Of a stretch of DNA of 64,000 nt, positions 34,635-45,891 are shown in pieces. Numbering within the stretch: the first letter of the stretch is position 1; every line of letters starts with the position of its first letter. The stretch spans positions 3,328,501 through 3,392,500 of the forward strand of contig JAQQWL010000006.1 of the NCBI GenBank assembly GCA_038363925.1, read 5' to 3'. Below the pieces are notes generated by a model that saw nothing but the letters and a program-made list of their open reading frames with translations, made no database searches and was not told the DNA's origin. A program made the translations under genes and the position numbers. The DNA is from Apiospora phragmitis (Eukaryota; Ascomycota; Sordariomycetes; Amphisphaeriales; Apiosporaceae).

Positions 34635-36287
34635 TCACTCCACCTCATTCCGGTCGGCAAAGGGATCATTTTCATCCTCATCCTCCGCCTCCGAGTGGTC
34701 ATCCTCGACCGGTGGAGGTGCAGGTCGAGAGGCTGGCTTTGATGAGGCTGATGGTCGAGGAGGGGGTACGGGACGCGGTGGCGGGTTCGGGCTAATACTT
34801 AGACCAGCCATTTCCGAGGTAGGGCTTATGGGACTTGTGGGCGACATGGGAGATTTGCCCTTCTCAGTGGCCACTGACTTCATTAGTATCCCAAGGCGTT
34901 GTTCCGTATGGTTTGTACTTACTCCTGTAAAGATGAGCCTGCTCAGCCAAGTCATCCTCAGAGTCACTGTCTGCATCGATGGAGCGATCAAGTTGCTCGA
35001 AGGTCATCAGTGCCGTGACGAGCTCATCGTTGGCATGGAGGAGACCGCCGAGATATTCCTCGTCATTCACGTTATGAATCTGTAGTCGTTAGCAAATTCC
35101 CCAGTAAAGAGTAACACGAAAACTTCAGGTTGATTGACAACATACGTATCGTAGAATCTTCCTTCGCAGTTTCTTACATGCCTCGAAGCGTTCGAAGACG
35201 AGCGCATTGTCTGAAATCCGCTCCTTCTCTCTGTTGATACTTTGCATAGCATTGTTCAGGTTTGTTGTGGCGATGGATGCATCTGCGATGGCTCCTTTTA
35301 TGGCGGGTTTCTCTGCCTCGAGATTGAATGGCTTCCGTTTGGCCTTGTCTTTGTCCTTCTTCTTGTCCTTGGACGAAGAGCTGGAGAAGAATGAAGAACC
35401 TGACTTAGAGTTGGACTTGACGTGGCTGAAGGACTGGACGGTTGCAGCTGGTTGTGGAAAAGAAACAGGGGCCTGTGAAGACGAAGCCTGAGGGGTGGGT
35501 GAGGTCTTGGAACGTTGCTCCTGTTCATCTTCCGAGTCACGGAACGGATCTTGTTCCGTCTCGCGAATGACTTTGGATTTTTCTTGCGTTACGACTTGTT
35601 TGCGCCGAGGCAGTTCCTATCAAACGTTAAGCATACGAGACTTTTCTGATTAGTAGAGCTCATACCTTGTAGAGCGCCGCAATACGCTCCAAGCCTGGCT
35701 TGCCCTTATACTCAGCCGCCCAGCCCCTGTAAAGCTCTGAGCACTTCTTCTTGACCTCGGGGTCTGACAAGTCCGAAGTGCCGCACACACGTAGGCGCTC
35801 GAGCAACGGCTCATCAGCAAAGGTCTTTTGGAACCGAGAACCAGCATTTTGGATCAAGCCGTCTAATAGAACCAAGGCCCTGAGCTGTCGATGCACGTTT
35901 CCATACTTCAGCTTCTTCCGGAGCGCGCGAGCAGCCTCGGTGGGCCCAGCAGCCTGCAGCTTGATGACCTCCACAAGATCCGGGATACCGCTAAGGTCAT
36001 CTTCCTCAAACTGCTCACTGGTGAGCCGGTCAATGGTCACAGTGATAGCAGAGTAAGGTTTCTTCTGCAAACCCAACACGGTTAGCTAGGCCATTCTTCA
36101 AAGGATCGCAACCTCTCTACATGGCACAAGTTGCGCCCAGAACCGAGCATTTGCTACCCAGTATGTAGAGGAGGGGTGTCTGAAGCATGAAGTCCATGAG
36201 ATCATATCAAATTCTGAAGATCTCCCGATGAGAGCAAAATATATGCTTAGGACCCGAGTGAATGTTCAAGCTCACCTGCGAAAACAT
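34635..36287 (-). CDS. lsb5: Lsb5-type VHS-GAT endocytic adaptor, five exons
   Basis: Homologue of yeast LAS17-binding protein 5, which links ubiquitin or cargo recognition to Arp2/3-dependent actin assembly at the plasma membrane. Complement of join(34635..34873, 34923..35079, 35146..35616, 35666..36064, 36276..36287), 425 aa. Exon 1 is only 12 nt (MFSQ), followed by a 211-nt intron. Each intron has a GTRWG or GTGAGC donor, a CTAAY or TTAAC branch site and an AG acceptor, and all five exons join in frame. The VHS domain covers about residues 10-140 (KKLKYGNVHRQLRALVLLDGLIQ) and a GAT-like helical domain about 225-345 (NDEEYLGGLLHANDEL). The tail is proline-rich then acidic, with DPF motifs near residue 160 and at the extreme C-terminus. 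Intact in sequence. Confidence 0.92.
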
Positions 36288-37207
36288 GGCGGCAAACGTA
36301 GCTCCTTGCCCGCAGTCAGACTAAGCCGAGAGTGTCTGTCAAAATAGCACGAAATGGGCTCTTCGGACGCACGCGACCCTGTTGAGCCCTTCTGATCTAG
36401 TGCCGTCTGATGTGTGCCTGCGTCAGACTGGCGGTCTATTGTGGTATAACTGGTTTGAGAAAGGGTGGCGTAGATAAGATAAACTGCGGGGTAAGTAAAA
36501 CAAGCACAAAAAAAAAAAGCACCGAGGGGGGACGCAGTGCCGAGCTCGCGCAATGAGCGTCGTGATGAGCGTTATGTATGTAGTAGAGAAACGATATCTT
36601 AGTATGTCGGCGCGCCGGGAGCACGATAAGCGCAGGGGAATCAGCCGTATAGCGCACCCTCAAGAGGGTAACCTAGTTGAAACATGGGTTGATACTATTG
36701 TTAGCGACCTGCAAGAGACGGGTTGTTTGTGGCTTGTCGGTATGATCACCTGTTTGCGGGGGAGATACAAGTGGAGTCATATATCCTCTTAGTTCATATA
36801 GCCGTCTTAGTTGCATATGTCTGATACAGTATGCCAGTGCCAGTTCATATCAGCTTTAGGTCGTTCGTGCCTTCCCTCCCTCGCATGTCTGTTCATTACC
36901 TTACTCAAGCCGTAAGAACATGTATCAGGTTCATCGAATAGTAATAGGATATAAATATGAATATTTTAAACTGCGAAGACTACATCCTACCGGTAGAGAT
37001 ACATGTATATAATATACTTGGGGAGCGCAGCTGAATATGTAGCGACTTTAGGTGGTGTGCATCTTATACGGAAGGAGTGGGTGTGTACCTCCTTCCTCCC
37101 AACTTCATGTTACTTTTATTTGCTGGTTTCATATTGGCAGTTGCGGAAGGCACAGGGCAGAGTCACATTGAAAAAGTTGGCGGTCCGAATAACCACCAGA
37201 TACTTCC
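36288..37207. other. Divergent spacer upstream of Lsb5-like gene
   Basis: About 900 bases between the Lsb5-like start and the first possible exon of the unrecognised gene. It contains an A11 run near 36506-36518 and AT-rich blocks near 36950-37010. No gene supported. Confidence 0.55.
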
Positions 37208-39021
37208 ATGTACAAACAAATTCCTGCAAACCAACTGAATGGCGTACGTTCAGCTGCGCCTATCCACGATCTGCCATCTTTGCGGCTTGCACCTGGGATT
37301 TATCACGCCATTCCAAGTACAGAGGCTTCTGGAAGGAAGTCATCGACATGCCTTCTCAGCGGCAAGATAACCACTGCATTGGGGGCGATTTGGGACACTC
37401 TGGCGTACATTGGTCTGACATTAGGTATACAACCCCCCTTTTCATGAGTCCGTTTCTGAAGTAGTCTGACATATATCTGCAGAGCGGAGGAACGGAAGGA
37501 GGAATCTGCTGCAAACAGCTGCAGATCATTAGAAACCATGGACCCCTGCAACCCGAGGAGCTTGTAGTTGCCCAGAGCAGCACTCGACTCGGTGACGGAC
37601 CTGGACTTACTGGACATGCATGCGATGACAAAGGCGATTTCATGTTTTCTCAGATTGAAGTATCGCCTTATAACTCCCGGGGAAAGCGGTCGATTTCCCC
37701 AAATCAAGATTGTGGCCCGAACAAACGACCACGTTACTATTCGGCCATTTCAAGGGGGACCCTTCACAAAGCTCACAGGTTGCCAGTGTTGGTTGTTCTG
37801 TTAACCAGGACCAACAGTCGTCAGGAATGCGCCTTGTGAAAGTTTTCCCCGATTATGGCGATCTTCACAATCATGAGTTCCAGTTTAAGACTACAATAAC
37901 AGGTCTTTTCACGCCTACATCTACTATGCAACATGAGTATGTGTGCCAACGTGTAGACCCTGCTGCTCGATCCCAAGGTTCTAGCCATAATTTTAGTCAT
38001 GGCAGACTTGGCTCACCACCTCCGACCAACCTCGAGCCCAGTAACTTTACCCCGGACCAGGCGGAGAACGACTCGGGAAGCGACAGACATTGCCCACAAC
38101 CATCGGACGTCAATGACGAGTACACAGTCGACTCAGAGAATGAGAATGACATGCTTCAGTTGCTAAATAGTGCCGAAGCATGTATCGAAACGCAAATCGA
38201 AACGCAAATACCCCCATCGAGTGTCTTGAACCGGTGGGGACGAGAACTCAAGATCTGCAGATGTGTACGATCAAAACCTACAACATTCACCATTCCAGCC
38301 GTCTGCAGACCTTAATGATGAAGACGAACAGGACCATAAAGCCACAGGAGAAGAAGATTTCTTGGATGAAGACGTTGATTGGGATGCTGTGTACTCTATA
38401 TCAGCGTCAATTCCCAAATATACTTCCATGGTTGGGTCTCAGGAGAGAGAAGAGCCATGTGCTGGAGTCATAGTCCCAACCAGTCTACAGCCATTACCGT
38501 GTGATATGGGCGAGGACGGACCTCGGCCACTAGCGCCTTTTACTCGATCTCGATTTCCTGGGAAGGTTCACGACGGGTCGGTTTTACAGGGGCTTTCTTC
38601 TGATGTAGTGCTACGGGCCTGTTTTCGCATCGAAGAACTCCTTGAACAAGCTGCGCATTGCTATAATCATCACCAAGAAGTCGTGTTTGAGCTGTATGGG
38701 AAAGTGAAATATTCCAAGCGTGAAGGTCTTGCGGGAAAGCAATACTTTCTAGTTGTCGACTTGTTTGAGGACCAAGAGCCTGGCCTGTTAGGTATGGTTT
38801 CCAGATGGAGACCTGGAGACCTGAAAGATCGACAAGGCCAGGCATTTCTTGGAATCAACTCGCACAAGATGTGTAGGTGTTTGTGTAAAGCAAAGAGGGA
38901 CTCGAAGAAAGAGACCGGTTGGGTACTTAACATCCTTAACATCAGAGAGGCAGACTGGGATGAGATACGATATGCGAAGATGATTCTTGGTGAGGACTGC
39001 GGTGGAAGGACTGATGAGTAG
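37208..39021 (+). CDS. Unrecognised acidic, probably nuclear protein; start and N-terminal exons uncertain
   Basis: I recognise no named family. Reliable coding runs from 37642 (ATG, MFSQIEVSPYN) to the stop at 39021 if two homopolymer indels are corrected: one base missing in GGGGG at 37753-37757 and one extra in GGGG at 38236-38239. That span is then exactly 460 codons. Visible: a basic NLS-like KRPRY near the start, long Ser/Asp/Glu-rich disordered sequence with repeated acidic clusters, and a folded C-terminal part of about 170 residues (LRACFRIEELLEQA, ELYGKV, CRCLCKAKRD, VLNILNIREADWDEIRYAK). Vague recall suggests similar C-termini in other Pezizomycotina proteins of unknown role. Upstream, 37208-37424 is open from an ATG (DLPSLRLAPGIYHA), ends at a good donor (GTATAC at 37425), with branch CTGAC and acceptor at 37482, but the frame does not join cleanly. 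Confidence 0.6.
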
Positions 39022-39345
39022 GTCTTTGTCTCGGGTTTCTGGGACGAAGTATTGAAATGGCTTGCAATGGATTCCATAGATGGAGGTATTGCCACGTCGG
39101 ATTTCATTCGCATCTCAAGGAGTCTGGCATTTGCTTAAACATCGATCGACATAGCTCTGATCATATCCAAAGTCCTACACTTGGTATCAAGGTTGCATTC
39201 TCTCGTCTCCCAACACTGCACTGACTTTTTTATGCTCCAACTGGTCTGTTAGGGTATCAAAATATAAAGAGGAGCCCGTATAAAGTACACATGCCAAGTA
39301 TCAAACCCCTTGTCGTAAATGTTTCCTCTGCACTCCTCATGGATT
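39022..39345. other. Convergent spacer
   Basis: About 320 bases between the stop of the acidic protein and the stop of the potassium channel. Contains a TATAAAG-like AT-rich patch; no gene. Confidence 0.6.
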
Positions 39346-41840
39346 TCAGTCACCCCCTATGACCACAGTACTCTTCTTCTTGGGGTGGTACTCGTGCTTG
39401 CGCTCGTAGGCTGCGGCCTCTTGTACACCCCTTTGGCCTCGCTTCTCCTCGACAACAGCGAGCAGCTCTGCCCGGAGCCTCTGCTCGAGTCGGTCGAGAA
39501 TCCATTCCGCCTCCTCCCGCGTATCCATGAGGGGACTCCTGTGGCCGACCCAGCTCCACTTATTGCCATAATCTGCGTTAGGAGACGATGGTCTCTCTGC
39601 CCCCATCGGTTCGGTGAAAGGCTGCTGCTCGCTGGACGAGGAGCTGGGGGGACCCGGACCTCCCTGGCTCACTTGAAAGGAGTCGCCGCCGCCGGTCTGC
39701 TGATGCTGAGAAATAACATCCTTGCTCTTGTTGTCTTTCATGTTGTTCTTCCCCTTCTCGAGTTTCCGGCTGGGCCTCTTGTGCGTCTCGGCGCTGCTCT
39801 CGTCTTCGCCCATGAGCCGCAGGTACCATGCCCACTCCTTGAATGTGTACTTGCGCGGCGGGCTGTGCTGGAGATGCTTCGTCACCCGTGCGATCTCGTC
39901 GATGAGGACGAGATGGTATTCGGACCGGGTCGTGGGTAGTTCGGAAGGGAAGTCCTCGCGCGCTATGGATTCGACGCGACCGGCCAGGGCTAACCCGTCG
40001 TCATTTCCTGTATTGCTTCTAGGTGGTGGAGGTTTTTGGGCTTTGGTGGGATTTTGTTTTCCACCGCGCGCAAGGTCCGAAAAAGTTGACGTGCTTGGTG
40101 ATTCCTGCTCATTCGCCTTGTTGGATGGAAGACCCCCAGAGGCATTCCCTGCACCATGTTCAGCGCTGTCGTCAGATTCAATATCGTCTTCGTCTTCATC
40201 TTCATCTTCATCTTCATCATCTTCATCTTCATCCTCATCGGAATTGGCAGGTTGAGCGGCACCTAGAAAACCAGGCGGCCTTTCCTCGATTTTCACGTTC
40301 TTCAAAAGCCCACCAACGATAGCCTCTTCAACAATGATTCAATCTCCATTTTGAACCCATGTTCTCCCGGAAGGATGGTGATATTTCCGAGTTTGAGAGT
40401 CCCATCTCGAACCCACTTGACCACGGTGTCCCCGCATTAGAGATGAGCACGGTCATCGTGGGCAACGCCAGTAGAGACCAGAAGACAAAGAATGCCTTGC
40501 CCGAGTTTGACACGGGCGTCAGGTCACCGTACCCGATCGTGGTAAGCCCGGTGAAGCAGAAGTAGAAGGCGTCGAAGTAGCTCCACCCTTGGTACGGCCT
40601 CTCGCACTCCTGGAAGACCTTGGCGCCCACCAGCCAGAGAACTAACCACGTAGATAGGGATACAGCCATGGCGGTCCATCGCCTTCGGTTGGATGCTTTG
40701 TTCTGGATCTTCCTCATCAGCTCGAACTCCTTTTGCCGCCTTTCAAACTCGGTTCGTGTAGACTTTTCTGCATCTTCCGGGCCCGTTGTTGCGGTCCCTG
40801 GGCCAAAATCCCCAATAGGCTCAAACACGCCGTCTTTTCCTCTACGGCGCATACGACGAAGGAGCTGCCGTCTCTCCTTCTCCAACATCCGCGCGTCCAG
40901 CCGGCGCTTTCCGCGGTCCAGCATCAAGCTCCGGATCGAACCAATCACCAAACCAAGGCTGATAACGCCCACCAGCGCATAAGGGTATGAGGAGAGCTCG
41001 GCCGAGAGTGCTCAGCGGCGAGAAGTCGCCGTAGCCAACGGTGAATAGGGTTACGTCGGCCCAGTAAACGGCATCGAGATAATCCCAGCCCTCTTCGATC
41101 TTGGAGAACACCAGAGCGCCGACTAGCAGATACATCAAGAAAAGAATCGTCTGAAGCATCAAGGTCCGTTGGCTCACAGACAGCTCAAAGTCTTTGCGGT
41201 AGTGCCCGGACTGAGCGCCCCAGACGGTGACGACCATCAATGACGCAACTATGAAGTACAGAATAGCAGCAAATATGCCGTAGTAAAAGGCCTGCGACCA
41301 TACGTACTCGATCTCGGGCTGAACGACCCCTAGAGATCCGCTGGCGGTGGATGTGAGAGCGACAAGGAGGATGGCGGAGATGTACCACCCGACGATGGTG
41401 ATGGGCTGTGCTACAGAGAAGCGTACCCGCTTTGCCATGTTCAGCAGCAGGAATATATTGGATATGATAGCAATGATCAGCTGAATGGCGTTAATCACGG
41501 TAAGCCAGATGGGATCCCTAAGATCAAACACGGCTTTCGTCACATCGGAGCCCGGCAGGATATGCTTTCTCCAATACTGCACCAGGGCGCAGATGCTGAA
41601 GGCGGATGCCACGGGACCGAGAGTGCCGGCTATCATGGGAAAGGCCGAAGAGGCAAACCACCAGCGGCTATTCTTGTTGTTAGCCAGAACTGCTATGTGT
41701 GATGTTTATTTGGCAACTTAACTTGGATCCAGGAAGTTTGGGCCCTTGTCAACGATACCATGTTTGTCTCTTTGACTCGATCCATCGACAGCCTGAGCCT
41801 GGCTATCGATGTTGTTGTTGAGCTCTGCTGCATCGTTCAT
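39346..41840 (-). CDS. TOK-type two-pore outward-rectifier K+ channel, with three frameshifts
   Basis: Homologue of yeast Tok1, a plasma-membrane potassium channel with eight membrane helices and two pore loops. Start ATG at 41840, then an apparent 33-nt intron 41690-41722 leading to NNKNSRWWFASSAF. Pore loops are visible as TLFTVGYGDFSP (about 41040) and TTIGYGDLTP (about 40530). Several hydrophobic helices precede the first pore, one or two flank each. The C-terminal tail is long, Ser/Pro-rich and starts with an Asp/Glu run (40190-40245). The frame changes three times: one extra base near 40978-40984 (PLCA instead of PYALVG), one missing in CCCC at 40430-40433 (restores NAGDTVVKWV), one missing near 40332-40345. 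With these and the intron, the total is exactly 821 codons (820 aa). Probably functional with sequence errors. Confidence 0.82.
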
Positions 41841-42721
41841 GTTGAGTCTCCTTGATCTTCAAATGTGACGATATACCTAGCCCTTTCCGGATGAAGTAGT
41901 GATGGCGGGTTGTGATAACCAGCAGCAAGCCCGAACGGTATGCATCCCCTCACTTTTGGAAGCTGCAAGTGATGATGGTTGAACAGTCTATCACCTAAGG
42001 GAGATATGCAACTTTCCTGTCAGATCCAGGCTTGTCTTGAACATGAACAAGAGAGGTATTCCAAGGGTGTTGATTGAGCATCTAGAAAGTGTATACTGCT
42101 TACTGCCAAGCGTCCCAAGCCTTGGCGGGAAGATGTCCCCTTAATATGCGGTCTAGATTGGGCGACCAGGTACATGGATGTTTCCCAAGAATGATATGAC
42201 GTACGCTAGCACCATAGCATCAACGCCGAACTTCTTGATGAGACGGCCATTGGTCGAGGTGTCCCATGTGGTCATCTGAGTGTCAATTGGGGGAGGCCAT
42301 GACCCCAACCCGCAGGAAGCTTGAGCTTTTGACTGGACAGCAAACCCCACTAACCAACTAATCTTAGTGGCCGATAGATTAGGCGATAAGCTTAACAAAG
42401 TCACTTACAGCGCTTGGCTTCCTTCCAGGATTCTCAGTGCTGCTTACATGTAATTATCATGCACCGCGCAACGCGTGACATACACATCTCTATTGGCCTG
42501 TAAGCTGTGAGTCTTCACTAGGAGATTGCCTGGCACCCAAGACTATCTTACAGCGTCTGACCGTTACAAACCATCACCAGCCATGATTGCTGCAGGCCAG
42601 CAATCTCTTCTTCAAGCGAGCATGCAAAGATGGCTTCGGATTCAGGGGAAGCTCGGCCGAGCCGCTTACCAGACGCGCCGCGGCCTAAGTAACTGTAACC
42701 CCGGCGCCAAATAACATTGAG
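41841..42721. other. Divergent spacer, K+ channel / hydrolase
   Basis: About 880 bases with no firm gene. The short frame starting ATG 42630 (MASDSGEARPSR) is a possible first exon of the hydrolase, ending at GTAACT at 42689, but the join to the next exon is not in phase. Confidence 0.5.
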
Positions 42722-44001
42722 CGAGTCAAAGTTAAATGTGGCTCGTCGGGCAGTATACACGTCGAGTAAGTCTCAAAGCATCCCGGATAGGAAGACTTGG
42801 GCTCGAGAATGATATTGATTTCCTGGGAAAGCCTGCACAATCTGGCAAAGGTGACTTCGTCAGACCCACTCATGATATATCTTCCCCCCTTCTGGGACGG
42901 CGATTCGGAACACCTGAGTCAGGTGCCCGCGTTCTGCAGGAAGTACCTTACAGCTGTCATCAACTATCGCTGGGCTGGCTTCGGCTCTGTTTCAGAGTTT
43001 GAGGCTGATGAGGCGGCGATGAATCGTCGCACCTCAGGTGGCCCATGCCAATACACGACACACTGCGCGGCTACAGTTGGATCCTCGAGCACCTTGCGCC
43101 GCTGAATTCCGCCCGACGTGATATCTATGTCTTCGGTTCATATCTGGGCGCCTCGTTGGCCGCATCATTGGCTTTGACCGAGACTCATCCTCACGAGAGG
43201 ACAGCCATCCGTGGCTTTGCGGCTTATAATGGCATCTACAACTGGACCATGTTTCTACCCGACCACCCAATCCACAAGTTGCCAAAAAACCGACCAGTCA
43301 ATATCTTGGAGGAGATTCTTGGTCAACCGACGGATCCTGGCTTCCAGGAAATGAAGTACAATGCCGAGACTCTGTTTGCTAACCCCACCGGTCTTTTTGA
43401 CCCCTTTGCTAGCCCCTGTCTTTTCTTCCATACGCCGGGTCTTCTTGTGCCGCCTGACTTTCATTCCACCGCAGAAACTAGATCATCCTTATTAGGGTCC
43501 TCCGAAGGGCTCACAGATGACCAAAAATTCGAAGCTATCATGGGGGCCATAATGGGAGGACCCGAGCAGGCACCGCGGCGGTCGCCTCTGGTATTCCCAC
43601 CAAGGACGTCAACCCTGAAGATTCCCGAGTGCCTGATACTGCATAGCAAGGCACAAATGCCTGTGGTCCCTCATCGGAGAGGGTCTAGGAGGTTGAAGAA
43701 AATACCCGTCAGCAACCACTTTCGGACCCAAGCACACGAGCTGGCTACGGTCATGCGCCGGAGCCTCCAGAAAGTCGAGTTCAAGGAGCGCATGAAGTGG
43801 GATGACAGTTTTGGAGGGTTCGGAGACGACATGGACAGGCGGGTGGGCTTGCGAGACGTCGGGTTCGTACGCTCTGCCTTTGAAATGCCCGCCGTCGCAC
43901 AAGCAGCCATCGGTGACTGGCTGGAAGACCGCGCGACGATACATCCGAGAAGCCAAGTATCACATCATTTTGACCCGGAACACTTCTGGGGCAACTACTG
44001 A
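42722..44001 (+). CDS. Alpha/beta-hydrolase-like protein, N-terminus uncertain, one frameshift
   Basis: Resembles fungal alpha/beta-hydrolase-fold proteins of unknown substrate. The oxyanion-side strand PLMIYLPPF, the NYRW segment, the PMPIHDTLRGYSWILEHL helix and the nucleophile-elbow region YVFGSYLGASLA are visible. The elbow reads G-S-Y-L-G rather than GXSXG, so catalysis is doubtful. Coding is supported from about 42722 to 42765 (VKCGSSGSIHV), an intron 42766-42831 with GTAAGT donor, then 42832 to the stop at 44001. One base is missing near 43008-43016, between EADEA and DESSHLRWP. With this, the exons sum to 405 codons. The first exon may lie at 42630 but cannot be joined. It diverges from the K+ channel gene about 0.9 kb away. 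Confidence 0.6.
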
Positions 44002-44697
44002 ATCCGTATTTATAGAGGTGTGCACATGGGGAAGACCACTGCCGCCGGGCGTCCATTGCGAAGCTATATATAACCAGATGGTCGGCTCCGGGATCCCCTC
44101 TAGGCACTGTCGCACGTGTCCCGACACCGGTTTCTACTTATTAAAACCATGAGAGCGATATAGTTGCAAGCATAGTCCTTTAATTGATTATGCACCATAG
44201 AGAGAGAGATTGAGAGACCAGCAGTATAGGTTTCGCAGAAATCGCATTGATGGCACATCCCTTTTTCTCAGGAGATGTCTAAGTATTTACCCACCTGCGT
44301 TCAAGTCATGTCACATTGGAAACTAACAATCATTTTTGTTTTTATTTTTTGCCAATCCACTAACTATATAAATAGGCCAAAATAATGATAACCCAGATGC
44401 CGTAGCCAGGCTGCCATTGCCGTAATAAAAAAAACAGAATGAAGACCGGAGGTTGCAGCCATCTCATTGTGCAGCTAACCTGGCCGCTACTCTACTTGAG
44501 CTTTAGCTGTCACCCCCTGTTTTGGAATTGCAACCCACTCTGCCCCGCGCTCCGCTTTGTCCCAAGCCAACACCGACTTGCTCCCAGCAATATTTCGGAC
44601 GTCGCATCATAGAAACCAAACCACCACCAAACAATCACGACTTTCTTGGCAAGGCCGTTGACCCATAGCCCATTGTCACTGACCAAAGACTTGGAAT
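44002..44697. other. Spacer upstream of capping protein alpha
   Basis: About 700 bases. Contains GAGAGAGAGATTGAGAG near 44200-44215, a T/A-rich block near 44330-44440, and CCAAAC/ACCACCAAAC leader-like sequence just before the capping-protein start. No gene. Confidence 0.6.
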
Positions 44698-45891
44698 ATG
44701 GCTGCTTTAGAGACTATCGAGTCCTTCGTAGAAGGCGCCCCTCCTGGAGAGGTAACTACCATATCCTCCCACCAACCAACCCCCTCTCCTTTACTGTTCG
44801 AGCTTCATGCTGACCATGCACACGTGAGAATAGCTGGCAGATGTCATTGCTGGTATGCTTCCATACCCTACTATAGACCGACCTCGATCATACCCGCGAA
44901 CCCCCTCCTGACCATCTCAATCACTAGACATCAAGGCTTTGACCGTCTCCGATCCGAGCCTTGTCTCCAAGCTCGGACCCGCGTTCGAGAAATACAACGA
45001 AGAGCAGTTCGCGACCGTCAGGCTCCCAGGTAGCAGCCAGCCGATCATCGTCAGCTCGCACAGCTCGCTCGGCAACGGTCGATACTACGACGTAGAAAGC
45101 TCCTCGAGCTTCGAGTACGATCATGCGACACAGGTGTGATTCCTCCGCCCGCGAAATGCAACGTTTACAATTCATGGGTCCCCGGAAGTGTTAACCGAAC
45201 CATTGCAGAAAGCAAGCGGCGCACAGAGCTACGTGTTAGAGGGCGCACAGGCGGATTTAACGTGGGAATCCCTCCCTCCCGATTGACATTAGATGTCTAA
45301 AAGGGATCAATATTTCAGGCCCTGTCACTAATGCTGGAGGCAGGAAATCGACTCTCAAGAGCCTGTCGCCTTATGTGAAGGAGCACTTCCCCAATGCGGC
45401 ATATGGCGTCTACCCGATCGAGAACGATTCCAAGGTGGCCATTATTATTGTGGCCAACAAGTACAGCCCCAACAACTTCTGGTGAGATACGCGGTTCTGA
45501 AGAACACCAGACAGCGCACGATTCCTAATACATCATGAACAGGAATGGACGTTGGCGATCGCTTTACATCTTCGACCCATCATCCGGTGCCCTCGAAGGC
45601 AGCCTCAAGGTTGACGTGCACTACTACGAGGACGGAAACGTCCGGCTGCTGACCAGCAAGCCCATCTCTACATCTATCTCATCTGGAACCGGCGCGGGCA
45701 TTGTGAAGGAGATTGGGAACGCCGAGAAGAAGTACCAAGACGAGCTGAACCGGGGCTTCACGAGCCTGAGCGAAGGTGCCTTCAAGGCTCTCAGGAGACA
45801 GCTGCCGGTGACGAGACAGAAGATCGAGTGGGATAAGGTGGCCAGCTACCGGGTGGGCCAGGACATCGGGGGCGGAAGCTCGAGGCGATAA
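44698..45891 (+). CDS. cap1: F-actin capping protein subunit alpha, six exons
   Basis: Alpha subunit of the heterodimer that caps barbed ends of actin filaments at cortical patches. join(44698..44751, 44834..44852, 45 further exons listed here: 44928..45133, 45209..45261, 45344..45481, 45543..45891); that is six exons in total, giving 272 aa, the usual length. Exon 2 is a micro-exon of 19 nt (LADVIA). All introns are 61-82 nt with GT donors, and most carry an ACTAG, GTTAAC or CACTAAT-type branch region and AG acceptor; all joins are in frame. Family blocks: ALTVSDPSLVSKLGPAF, EQFATVRLPGS, YVLEGAQADL, VKEHFPNAAYGVYP, IVANKYSPNNFWNGRWRSLY, and the C-terminal LRRQLPVTRQKIEWDKVASYRVGQDIG that contacts actin in known structures. 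Intact. Confidence 0.95.
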
